A stretch of 25,689 nt of DNA from Chara braunii (lineage: Eukaryota > Streptophyta > Charophyceae > Charales > Characeae). The position numbers and the translations under genes are program-made. Positions 1-8,082 of the stretch are shown piece after piece. The DNA lies in the NCBI GenBank assembly GCA_003427395.1, contig BFEA01000035.1, forward strand, positions 1,405,055 through 1,430,743. The letters run 5' to 3'. The notes under the pieces are model-generated. The model worked only from the letters and a program-made list of their open reading frames with translations, searched no databases and was not told the DNA's origin. Position 1 is the stretch's first letter. Every line of letters begins with the position of its first letter.

Positions 1-2
1 GA

Positions 3-242
3 GCTAAGTACTTTACCAAGATCGACCTTCGCAGTGGCTTCCACCAGATCCGTATCCGCGAGGAGGATACCCACAAGACCGCCTTCCGCTCTCGGTTCGG
101 GCACTACGAGTTTCTCGTGATGCCCTTCGGACTCACCAATGCCCCCACTACCTTCCAATCTACCATGAACCACATCTTCCGCAACCTCCTCGAAGTCTGT
201 GTCGTCGTCTGCCTTGATGACATCCTTGTCCTCAGCCCACCT
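3..242 (+). pseudogene. pol: Ty3/gypsy reverse transcriptase, palm region (partial)
   Basis: Open in frame from the window edge. Recognisable RT blocks are [14 protein letters not shown] (block with the first catalytic Asp), [26 protein letters not shown], and the active-site block [12 protein letters not shown]. The family active site is normally (Y/F)xDD preceded by hydrophobic residues; here the first position is Cys (codon TGC) and both Asp residues remain. The frame is lost at about 239-242, where the following RT sequence continues in the frame of position 242, as expected for a one-base loss. The start is outside the window. Assignment to Ty3/gypsy RT is secure. Confidence 0.9.
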
Positions 243-793
243 TCGAGTCCCACCTTCAGCACCTCCGCCAAGTTCTCTCGATCCTGCGCGAGCAAAATTT
301 TTACGCCAAGCTCAGCAAATGTACGTTTGCCGCTTCGAGCGTCGAATACCTCGGCCATATTGTCTCCGCTGAAGGCATCCGTATGGACCCCTCAAAGGTC
401 ACAGCCCTCGTCGAGTACCCCCCACCCAAGACCCTCCTCCAACTTCGTTCCTTCCTTGGCCTTGCCAACTATTACCGCCCGTTCATCCGCAACTTTTCCG
501 AGATCTCTTACCCTCTCCACGAACTCACCCGCAAGGACGAGCCTTTCCATTGGAACGATCGCCGCCAACACGCTTTCGACTTACTCAAGCAAACCATCAC
601 CACGGCCCCTGTCCTCAAGATCGCCGACCCCACTCGCCATTTCTATGTCACCACTGACGCCTCCGACTTCGCCATCGGAGCCGTACTGTCCCAACATTTC
701 CCCCGCGACACCGTCGAGACCCCCTCCATCAACGACTCGCCCACTTACCCCGAGGCTCCACCTGGTGAATACCCCATCGCCTTTGCAACTTGA
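242..793 (+). pseudogene. pol: Ty3/gypsy pol segment: RT thumb/connection and start of RNase H
   Basis: The pol frame resumes after the frameshift. [19 protein letters not shown] and [15 protein letters not shown] are the standard post-active-site blocks of gypsy [18 protein letters not shown] leads into the RNase H domain, whose first catalytic Asp is in [18 protein letters not shown]. An acidic, proline-rich insertion (about 705-770) lies inside the RNase H region. An in-frame TGA at 791-793 interrupts the domain just before the next conserved block; the same frame continues directly after it. The stop is one C-to-T change away from an Arg codon. The ATG at 383 is internal and not a real start. 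Confidence 0.85.
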
Positions 794-1303
794 AGCAAGA
801 AGCTCCTTCCCGCGAAGATGAATTACCCCTCCAACGAGAAGGAACTCCCCGTCGTGATTCACGCCCTCACAGTCTGGCGCCCGTACCTCGACGGGCAATA
901 CTTCACCCTCCGAACTGACAACACCATCGTCTCCTCCATCCTCTCCAAGAANGATATCACTCCACGCCAAGCCCGCTGGCTAGACTTCCTTGCCCAGTTC
1001 ACATTCACCATTTGCCATACCCCCCGCAAAAGCAACCGCGTTGCCGATGCCCTCTCGCAACGACCCGACCACAAGCCCCCCGAGAAAGTCTACGCCACCA
1101 TGACTCATATTCAACTCCTTCCATCGCTTCATCATCGATACACCCAAGGCTATCTCTCCTGCCCAGACGTCGCCACCATTTACAACAAGCTCCGCGATCT
1201 TGACTCGGTTCCCGACTACTCCCTTCACAACAATCTCCTCTACATCGATACCAAAGGCACTCGCCGACTTTGCATCCCCGACGCACGAGGCCTCCGTACT
1301 TAG
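794..1303 (+). pseudogene. pol: Ty3/gypsy pol segment: RNase H C-terminal half and linker
   Basis: Continues the same frame after the TGA at 791. [17 protein letters not shown] holds the RNase H catalytic Glu, YFTLRTDNTIVSSIL the second Asp, and RKSNRVADALSQRP is the VADALSR-type end block. The rest is the linker before integrase, ending in LYIDTKGTRRLCIPDA, typical of the residues just before the integrase zinc finger. A single ambiguous base at 952 affects one codon in the RNase H part. The segment ends at an in-frame TAG (1301-1303), which is one C-to-T change from a Gln codon; the frame stays open beyond it. Confidence 0.85.
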
Positions 1304-1960
1304 CTGTTGGCCGAGCACCACGACGCCAAGACCGCAGTACATCTCAGTTTCCAGAAGACCTTCGACACCATGTCCCGCTACTTCTACTGGCCTTCCCTAC
1401 TCGCCGACGTTAAGGCATACACTCGCTCGTGCCCCACGTGTCAAGCTGTCAACCCCTCGAACCGGGCCAAACCCGNCAAGCTCCAATCATTGCCCATCCC
1501 AACTCACCGGTGGCAGTCCATCTCCATGGACTTCGTGTGCAGCCTCCCCAAGACCGACCGCGGGCATGATTGCATCTACGTCATTGTGTGCCGCTTGACC
1601 AAACGTGCCCACTTCATCCCTTTCACGACCTCGCACAGTGCCAAAGACGTCGCCACACTCTTCTTCGACCATGTTGCTCGCCATCACGGCCTCCCCGAGA
1701 ACATCATCAGTGACCGTGATCCTCGCTTCCTCTCACAATTCTGGAAACACCTCTTCACGGCCTACGGAACCACGCTCAAGTATAGCACTGCATTCCACCC
1801 ACAGACCGATGGACAAATAGAGAAGATGAACGATACACTCCAAAGAATCTTGCAGAAGTATTGTCATCCACACCAACACGATTGGGATCAGTTGCTCACA
1901 GCCGCAGAAATTGCCTACAACAATACTGTCTGCCCCTCCACTGGCATGTCCCCTTTCTAG
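1304..1960 (+). pseudogene. pol: Ty3/gypsy integrase (zinc finger and catalytic core)
   Basis: Same frame as the preceding segment. The N-terminal HHCC zinc-binding domain is visible as AEHHDAKTAVHL followed by SRYFYWPSL and SCPTCQ. The DDE catalytic core follows: Asp in SISMDFVCSLPKT, Asp in IISDRDPRFLSQFW, and Glu in HPQTDGQIEKMNDTL, so all three catalytic residues are present. An ambiguous base at 1476 affects one codon. An in-frame TAG at 1958-1960 cuts the domain just after PSTGMSPF, a block conserved in gypsy integrases; it is again one C-to-T change from a Gln codon. Integrase inserts the cDNA into the host chromosome. Confidence 0.88.
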
Positions 1961-2614
1961 CTCGACCTTGGCTACCATCCCCGCTTGCCCTCTGATTTCT
2001 TGCTTCCCTCGCAGCTCAGCCCCTCCACCCCTTGCCCCTCTCTCAATGAATGGATAGGAACAATGAACAGACTCCTCAGAGAAGCAACCGAAGCCCTGGA
2101 AAGAACACAAGAACAACAAGCCAACAAGACTAACAAACACAGACGTGACGTGTCATTCAAAGTAGGGGACAAAGTCTGGCTTTCTACCAAACGCTTTGAA
2201 CCCGAACAAGGCTTGTCCAAGAAACTCTCGAACAAGTGGCTTGGTCCCTTCCCCATCATTGAACAAACCTCCCCCGTCAACTACAAACTCCAACTCCCCC
2301 TTAACATGAGTCGTGTCCACCCAGTCTTCCATGTCGAGTACCTAAAGGAATACCATGAATCCCTGCTCCAGTTCGCCGACCGCCCATATCCTAGACCTCC
2401 ACCAATCATGCTACCCACAGGCCCTGAATTCGTTGTCGAAACCATCATCGGCCGACGAACCACTCAGGTATCTGATCATCCGGAACCAATCACTGAATAC
2501 AAAGTCAAATGGACCGGATACCCCGACGAAGAATCTACATGGGAACCTCTCTCTAATCTTAAGAATGCCATGAAACTTGTCTGCGCCTATGATCGTGCTA
2601 ATCCTACGTCCTAG
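1961..2614 (+). pseudogene. pol: Ty3/gypsy integrase C-terminus with chromodomain
   Basis: Same frame, running to the natural terminator at 2612-2614. It contains the C-terminal integrase GPY/F module (FKVGDKVWLSTKRF, then NKWLGPFPII and VHPVFHVEYLKEY). The last 60 or so residues are a chromodomain: EFVVETIIGRR, then TEYKVKWTGYPDEESTWEPL, then a helix around NLKNAMKLVCAY. The two core tryptophans of KVKWTGY and STWEP are present; the N-terminal aromatic of the methyl-lysine cage is Phe. Chromodomains at this position define chromoviruses and bind histone marks to bias integration. This part is intact, but it cannot be translated from the upstream start because of the earlier breaks. Confidence 0.9.
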
Positions 2615-3544
2615 ATACCTATATCACTATGGCATAAACCCCCGCTAAACCCTTGCAACCCTGCTCTACACACACCCTTGAACCCAGTCCACCCTTCCCT
2701 TGATCCCCATTCCTGATGTCTGATCTGCCCCTGCCCTCGCCTAGCCTTGCCCCATCAGTCCTCTCCACTACCTTGTCTCTCTTGTCCAATGCTTGTGAAC
2801 TTGCGTGACGCCGGCGATAAAGGATCTAATGGCAAGCGCACGAGGACGATGGCCTGCTGCCTCACTGTTCATGGAGATTATGCAGCTGGTTTAGCCACCA
2901 TGCTGTTTCATTGGCCGGCATCCCGACTCACGGACTTACTGGAGCAGCAACTTGTGACATGGATCNTTGCATCAGTCTGCGACTTCCTTGCTTCCCAGAT
3001 CAGACCTCATTGCAGTTCGTGTACCGGACGCACCCTAGCACTTGGACTTTGACACTTGAACTACTACTACGCTTCTTGGACTTCTACCTATCGCAGCTGC
3101 TGAAGACCGCTTCTACCACCTACTCCAAAGACCTGATCAAGACCGCTGCAGACCCCCTTTCAAGACACTTTGACACTTTGTTCCTACATGAGATTCTGCT
3201 TCCGACTCCTTCGGACACACCAGCCTTCGCATCCTGAACTCTGTTCCCCCTTAACCTATAGCGAACCATGCAGTCCCCTTAGTTCATCAGTAGGACCACC
3301 CTGCTCCCTATCTTCCCTTTACTTCATTTGTAGGACTACCCTGTTCCTTGCAACCCCCCCTAGTTCATCAGTAGGACAACTCTGTTCACCGGTACCAAAC
3401 CCTGTTCCCTCTTACTCCCGCAGCCCATGCCACCCACATTATACCCCTCTTCCCTTTCGACTTGTTAACCAGTGATCGGCCCCGTCCCGTCCTTCACAGA
3501 TTTCAGCATTGCTTCATGATTTTTGGCAGCCGGGACGTTGCCTT
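2615..3544 (+). other. Noncoding internal region of the chromovirus
   Basis: About 930 bp between the pol terminator and the polypurine tract. It is C/T-rich and has many short opportunistic frames but no domain I recognise. It carries a three-copy tandem repeat (3274-3394) and one ambiguous base (2966). Long 3' noncoding spacers are common in chromoviruses. A decayed extra ORF cannot be excluded, but nothing in the sequence supports one. Confidence 0.6.
3274..3394 (+). repeat. Three-copy tandem repeat, about 45-bp period
   Basis: The block AGTTCATCAGTAGGAC plus a C/T-rich tail ending near CTGTTCC occurs three times: near 3280, near 3320 (as ACTTCATTTGTAGGAC) and near 3362. The copies differ by a few substitutions and spacer length. 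It lies just upstream of the 3' LTR, in the noncoding internal region. Confidence 0.7.
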
Positions 3545-3547
3545 CTA

Positions 3548-3558
3548 GAGGGAGGGGA
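3548..3558 (+). promoter_or_regulatory. Polypurine tract (plus-strand primer site)
   Basis: The run GAGGGAGGGGA sits directly before the TG that opens the 3' LTR at 3562. LTR retrotransposons use such a tract as the RNase H-resistant primer for plus-strand DNA synthesis. Position and composition agree with that role. Confidence 0.7.
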
Positions 3559-3561
3559 TAG

Positions 3562-4036
3562 TGTTACGGACTTCGCCAGGGCTCGATCCCTGGTCTATCT
3601 TTTTGCTGTTTCGGCTGCATCCCGTTTTCGGCCTGGCACCCTTTTTCCAAACCCCTCCTTTGGTACCGTAGGATTTTGGACAAATGGCGCCATGCTGCAA
3701 TTCAGGTGCCACTTTCAAATTCTGCATTTTTCAGTTCTGCCCTCGGGCCTTTGCAGAAATGCCCCTGGTACCGTACGTGCCACCGGTACATATACCGGTT
3801 CCCCGTACGGTACGGGGACCAGTCTCGTACCAGTTTTCTGCTGCTGTACTCGTACTCAGTGTGACTTGCTCCTGTTCGGCATTCGGAATCCAAGACTTCG
3901 ACTTTGTGTCCTTGCCCGTGTGTCTGCGTCCGACCCTCAGTCGTGTCGAGTGAGTGAGTGTGTGTGTGTGCTCTCACTCTCTCCCTCTCTCCTCTCCCTC
4001 GGCTCTCCCTGTCTCCCTCAGCTTTCCGCTCGTTAC
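3562..4036 (+). repeat. 3' LTR of the chromovirus (right end tentative)
   Basis: Begins TGTTACG just after the polypurine tract, a very common chromovirus LTR start. The best-fitting end is CGTTACA at 4030-4036, an imperfect inverted match to the start; this gives a 475-bp LTR, normal for the group. The interior has GTAC-rich palindromes (3782-3817) and a CT/GT-rich 3' part. There is no second LTR in the window to confirm the end, so only the left boundary is firm. Confidence 0.6.
3782..3817. promoter_or_regulatory. Paired GTAC-rich palindromes in the LTR
   Basis: Two adjacent inverted repeats: ACCGGTA, CATA, TACCGGT at 3782-3799, and CCCCGTAC, G, GTACGGGG at 3801-3817. Related GGTACCGTA words occur at 3662 and 3767, and single GTAC words at 3827 and 3849. 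Their place in the first half of the LTR fits binding sites for a dimeric regulator or a promoter element. No factor can be named from the sequence. Confidence 0.5.
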
Positions 4037-4049
4037 AATTTCTCTGTCT

Positions 4050-5053
4050 CTTGCTTCGCCTGACCTAGTTGTTTGAAGGTCGTTGTACATAGATTGAATT
4101 CTCTGTGAGGTCGCGTCGACGGGCTTGACGTTGTCACTCACAACACAATCGCCTTCTACCTTGCCACCTGCCAGCCACTCCTTCGATAATTTTTCCTTGA
4201 TTTTCTGCTGTTGGTGCACACCATCCGGCATGGAGTGTCTCGTCGTCTGCCATTTGCATCGAATCTCTTCCTGAATCAATGTTGTTGTCTCCGTCCATAC
4301 CTTCTCCCTCGGCGTTGAGAGACCTTCAATGGTTCTGCTGCACCTTTCCTTCCGTATAGACCAGTGTTACTTCCTGATCTCCCCAAACCCGATCTTCTCC
4401 GTCTTATCGAAGTGCGCAGGGATGTTGGTCCATAGCAGGAGTTGGATGCGGTGTTCGGGGAGGGGAGTCAGGAAAAGGGAGTCCCAGAGGTCCGATGCCC
4501 TAGCCCAATATCCCGTCGCTTCCCTACATCGTATTAGGCAGTGTAACATTATCTTCTGGTTCCTTGTCTGAACGTACCACACATAGGTCCGAACTGTTAG
4601 GGTCATTCTAACTTCTTCTGATGTGCAACCATTGGTTGACCGGTAGCGCTACATATGTGATGAGCCATTGAAGGCTTCTGATTTTGACCGTACAGATTGA
4701 TTTGAATTTCTTCCGTGGTATTTGTGAGATCTGATTAGCATCCTGACCGATTAACTTTAGCCATCTGTTTCAATTGTTGGATCAGGATCCAGTTTGACTG
4801 TGTATTCATGGATGTGGATGCTTGTTTTGAGGTTTCTATTTCTGCCTGGTGTCCAGGCCCACTGTGCTAGATCAAATTCCAGGTCTTGAATTGCTGTATC
4901 CATCCCTTTCTGTTTTTTGTTGCAGAGGCTGGCCACTAGGCATATGACAGGCCCGCCAGCACCTGACCATATGATCATCCCGATGTATTGCCTAACCAGT
5001 CCCCTATGAGACACCCTCCCACCCTTACTCATCGTCATGATCCCAACTCCCAA
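4050..5053 (-). pseudogene. Decayed LINE (non-LTR retrotransposon) 3' end, zinc-finger region
   Basis: Read on the minus strand, coherent protein is spread over several frames. From high to low coordinates: residues such as SLQWLITYVALPVNQWLH (near 4650), then NSSDLCVVRSDKEPED, then in a shifted frame MLHCLIRCREATGYWARASDLW (near 4500), and later IQEEIRCKWQTTRH (near 4260). The C..C then HCL..C spacing followed by an aromatic-rich stretch is the zinc-knuckle (zf-RVT type) found after the RT domain in many LINEs. One of the expected cysteines is replaced (VVR). Frameshifts and stops show it is dead. The upstream stretch to 5053 is open but unrecognised. It abuts the proposed LTR end. Confidence 0.5.
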
Positions 5054-5351
5054 GGTCCTACCTGAGTATACCCAGGATCATCAACCATTCTAGTGATCTC
5101 TTGACTGGACAGCGGTTATAGGCATCAGAGCTGAGCAGGTTCTCACCTCCCTCCCCAGCCCTGATTGAAGCACTATCAAATGAGCCATGTCGTACCGGGC
5201 ACTTCGAGCTTTAGGGTTAAGCATGCCACTACAAGTCCCATAGGCAAACCCTAGTTTTTGTTGGTTTTTAGAGAGATCCTAGCCTTATCATTACCAGATC
5301 CCTCTCGTTATTCTTTGAATTCTTGCCGAGGTTATTCGAACCTAGAGCATC

Positions 5352-5531
5352 TCCAGTTTCCGTCCTCAGTAGGCTTATGGCCACCATCCGCTCCCCATGC
5401 CTCTATCATCAAACTGGATGTCTAGGCATTCTATTAGCATCCCCCAGAGTAACTCCACTTTCCGTCCTCAGGGGGGTGACGGCCACCATCCTGCTCCCCC
5501 AACCTCTATCATCAACGGAAACTACTCTGGG
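5352..5531 (+). repeat. Two-copy tandem repeat with different complementary flanks
   Basis: The core TTTCCGTCCTCAG...GGCCACCATCC...CTCTATCATCAA occurs at 5352-5414 and 5454-5516, a period of 102 bp. Each copy is closed by its own inverted arms. Copy 1 has TCCAGTTT (5352-5359) pairing with AAACTGGA (5411-5418). Copy 2 has CCCAGAGTA (5443-5451) pairing with TACTCTGGG (5523-5531), plus TTTCCGT (5459-5465) pairing with ACGGAAA (5515-5521). The core is conserved while the arms differ. Confidence 0.75.
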
Positions 5532-5867
5532 CTACTCTAATCTGACAGTATTCTCCATGCAGGTAACAGACCAACCTTCACCCCCCTAAGACAGCCTCTA
5601 ATGCAGGTTCCCCAACAATATACTCGGCCAGTGCCTATCCCAGCTTTACGTCAACCCAGAGGACCCCTAAGACATCCACTACCGCAGGGGCTCCAACCCT
5701 CCAGCAGGGATAGTGTCCAACCAGCCTCCCCCCAGCGGAGTCCCCATTCAATCCCACCTAGAACCCATGCCCCCCAAAAGCTGAGCCCTAAGGTAACCAA
5801 TACCACGTGATCAAGGGCTCACAACCCTAGTCTGCATCCCCACAATGTTTATTCTTGAACTCGTATT

Positions 5868-5940
5868 TCGTTATCAAAACTCGAACCTTGGACCTCATGC
5901 TTATCAGTGACCAGTGTTAACCGACTGAACTACAGTCTCG
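5868..5940 (-). pseudogene. tRNA-like sequence (tRNA relic or SINE head)
   Basis: On the minus strand the sequence reads like a tRNA: a D-arm block GTTCAGTCGGTTAAC, an anticodon-loop pattern CTGATAA (which would place GAT, Ile, as anticodon), and a T-arm block AAGGTTCGAGTTTTG resembling the Pol III B box. The anticodon stem and acceptor stem do not pair, so it is not a working tRNA. A tRNA-derived SINE is an equally good reading. A second similar sequence on the same strand lies 240 bp away. Confidence 0.45.
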
Positions 5941-6100
5941 AATGGTCTGAACATGTGCTACACTAAGCTCGAGTAAGGGACAAGTGTGCAAGCATCCAGA
6001 CAACCCCATGGACCAAGTGTGCAAGCAAACCAATCATATTATAGACCCAAGATACAACTGACCGTGCATTATGTAAACACCCGCCAGTGTCTCTGCACAG

Positions 6101-6180
6101 AGGTGCGGAGTTTTGAACCCGCAACCTTAGAACACAATGCGCATTGACAACCGGTGCCCTAACCACTGAGCCCCGTGTCC
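6101..6180 (-). pseudogene. tRNA-like sequence with A and B boxes (tRNA relic or SINE head)
   Basis: Minus-strand sequence with a good A box (GGGCTCAGTGGTTAG), a B-box-like GCGGGTTCAAAACT, and a T-arm stem TGCGG/CCGCA. The A-to-B spacing is about 10 nt longer than in a standard tRNA, and the middle contains AATGCGCATT, a palindrome that disrupts the anticodon arm. The acceptor stem does not pair. Internal Pol III promoter boxes with a broken cloverleaf are typical of tRNA-derived SINEs. Confidence 0.45.
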
Positions 6181-6660
6181 ATCCTGAAGACTGTGTTCGG
6201 CCATGACCCCCGCAGCAATCATATTTGACTTGTTGATTTTTTTATTTCTTCTGTTCCTTTTTCTTTTTCTTTCTTGCTTTTATTTGGTTCGAGGCTTGGA
6301 TAGGGGTACTTCTTGTGAGCTTGGGTTCGGAACTCTATCTTGAATCAATAGGTGTGTTTCTGTTGTTACCTTAAGGACTTCAACTCTTTTGCTGAAGCAT
6401 TTCCTGTTCTCTTTTCCTGAGGAATCTCCTGTTCTCACCGGCTAACAGCTTGGTGGGACTAGCATGGTATGGGGGAGTGGGATGAAAAAAACGCGAAAAA
6501 CAGTGGGGGTGGAGAGTAATGAGCGGGCTGCCTTGGGCCTTTGGAGGTAGTCCGAGCTCTGGGGCGACAGGCATCTGGTGTTGGGTTCAGAGTAAAACAG
6601 GTTACCAGTATCATCTGTGTAGGATGAGAATATTGTTGCCTTTTTTTTTTTCCTGATATT

Positions 6661-6762
6661 TTGCTCAGTTCAATACTCAGCCTACCAGGGTAATCAATGT
6701 TGGGGGAGGGTCTTGCTCAGTTCAATACTCAGCCTACCAGGGTAATCAATGTTGGGGGAGGG
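6661..6762 (+). repeat. Exact 50-bp tandem duplication (52-bp period)
   Basis: The segment TTGCTCAGTTCAATACTCAG...GGGGGAGGG at 6661-6710 is repeated without change at 6713-6762. A diverged third relative, GCTCAGTGGATCCCAGGGTA, follows at 6841. Identity of the first two copies points to a recent duplication or an assembly repeat. Confidence 0.85.
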
Positions 6763-6910
6763 GAGAATTAGTGTGTAACAGCTAGTATCTGGCGCCCGTT
6801 TTCGGTTGAAGATATTCCCCCCCCTTCTTTCTAATCTCCTGCTCAGTGGATCCCAGGGTAATCAATGCTGGCAGGAACCCTCCTCAGCCTTTTCTTGACA
6901 CGGTTCATTC

Positions 6911-7035
6911 AGCTTGTATATGGGACGCTGAACCCGTTTTCCAGCAGGTGATGCTCCCCACCAATAGATGGAACCGCCCCCCCCAGGTGCTACTGGTGTC
7001 TGCTCTTAACAGCATCACTAACACTGATGGGGGCG

Positions 7036-7067
<32 letters not shown>
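6911..7067 (+). repeat. Short poly(A)-ended repeat, family R1 copy 1
   Basis: Shares about 65 bp with 9719-9783, centred on TTTTCCAGCAGGTG and CTCCCCACCAATAGATGG. It continues through a short diverged part into GGGGGCGTTTGT and a run of about 27 A (7041-7067). A shared body ending in an A-run suggests a SINE-like or LINE-3'-end retroposon. No target duplication was evident. Confidence 0.6.
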
Positions 7068-7073
<6 letters not shown>

Positions 7074-7810
7074 GGAATCTCCTGTTTTCACTGAAATCCT
7101 GGTACGGGTTGAACTCGTGACGTAATCCTGGGTCTTCTTGCCGGTTTCGGCCCAAACTTCTGAAAAACTCTGTAGGGAACTCTCTGCTTTTCCTGTGGAA
7201 TCTGGTCTAGGTCCAGGTCAGGGTATCGGGCCTGTTTGAAGTCTGGTTTCTTGGGCCCCTTCTGCTCTGACGTGAATTAGAGCGCCTTTGTGCTGAGAAT
7301 ACCTTGCTGTCTTTCGTCTGACATAGTGAGTAGTGTAGTTGAGAGTCTCGAGCTAATTTCTCGTGGATGCTGATGAAACGAAGAATACTGTTGGGCACAT
7401 GTGTGCTTTCAAAGAGCTACTTAAGGAGGAAGTCGGACAGTCTACGGCCTCTAATTCATTACTTCCTTTGACCCCTGATGAGAGCCGGTTGGCGACTGGC
7501 TGAAATAACGTGATGTAGGGTCGCACCTGGCTGACTGGGCTTAGCATTGCAGGATACTGACGATGGTCGGTACTTCGGCAACTTATTGGACGATGTCAGT
7601 CATATGATGGGTTGTTTGACTACTCATCTTTGAAGATGACCCGTCGGGGTCATGTGCGGGAGACTAGACATGTTATCCTTTTTCTTTTTTCTTTTTTTTT
7701 CTTTTTTAAGCCCAGGCTGTTGTAGAGGCCAAGGACCAGACCCGCGCTGATAGACGTGTTATCATTCTTTCTTCTTCTCATACCCATCTGTCTCCTGTTC
7801 CTCTATGAAT
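7068..7810. other. No gene recognised
   Basis: Mixed-composition sequence with only short, unconvincing frames and a T-rich run near 7678-7707. I see no domain, RNA gene or clear repeat. Confidence 0.5.
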
Positions 7811-7814
7811 GAGT

Positions 7815-7843
7815 TCTCTGCTGTCTGCTGTCTGCTGTCTGCT
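7815..7843 (+). repeat. 7-bp microsatellite (CTGCTGT)n
   Basis: About four uninterrupted units of CTGCTGT or its permutation. Confidence 0.85.
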
Positions 7844-7987
7844 CTCATGTGTGTGCTGGTCTTGGTTGTATGAGATTGAGAGCTGAGTTGCCAATGTGCT
7901 TGACTTGAATTGAAGACTAACCAGTTTTTCTGCAGCTGCCTCTCACCTCGCTTGTAATTCCGTTTGAAATTTGAATATGTTGCTTAG

Positions 7988-8045
7988 ATGTTCTGTTGCC
8001 TCCTGTGTGGCTTTATATGTTCTGTTGCCTCCTGTGTGGCTTTAT
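7988..8045 (+). repeat. Exact 29-bp tandem duplication
   Basis: ATGTTCTGTTGCCTCC...GCTTTAT occurs at 7988-8016 and immediately again at 8017-8045, with a partial third start (ATGCTATGTTCCCTC) after it. It lies just beyond the 3' side of the minus-strand LINE fragment. Confidence 0.85.
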
Positions 8046-8082
8046 ATGCTATGTTCCCTCTGGTCCTTCCACCCTCACTTTA

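Larger units (their letters stand above)
1..4036 (+). mobile_element. Ty3/gypsy chromovirus, 3' part, inactivated
   Basis: An LTR retrotransposon entered part-way through its pol gene. In order I see reverse transcriptase, RNase H, integrase and chromodomain (to 2614), about 930 bp of noncoding internal sequence, a purine-rich tract (3548-3558), and a 3' LTR opening with TG at 3562. This gene order with a C-terminal chromodomain is the hallmark of the chromovirus branch of Ty3/gypsy, whose chromodomain is thought to steer integration to marked chromatin. The gag, protease, primer-binding site and 5' LTR lie left of the window. The copy cannot make a full polyprotein: there is a frameshift near 240 and stops at 791, 1301 and 1958. 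The right edge depends on my LTR-end call and is less certain than the left content. Confidence 0.9.

Noticed and set aside
117-821. 234-codon plus-strand frame starting in the RT region
   Set aside because: Only the first 40 or so codons are RT; after the frameshift the frame gives low-complexity Ser/Pro-rich sequence, while the true pol continues in another frame.
3576-3594. T-arm-like sequence CCAGGGCTCGATCCCTGG as a tRNA gene
   Set aside because: A hairpin within the LTR; no D-arm or anticodon arm at the required distance.
3509-4063. 184-codon frame across the LTR
   Set aside because: It overlaps the polypurine tract and the LTR start and has no domain.
5601-5810. Proline-rich 69-codon frame
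   Set aside because: C-rich noncoding sequence naturally gives Pro/Gln/Arg runs; no conserved motif, no homologous frame nearby.
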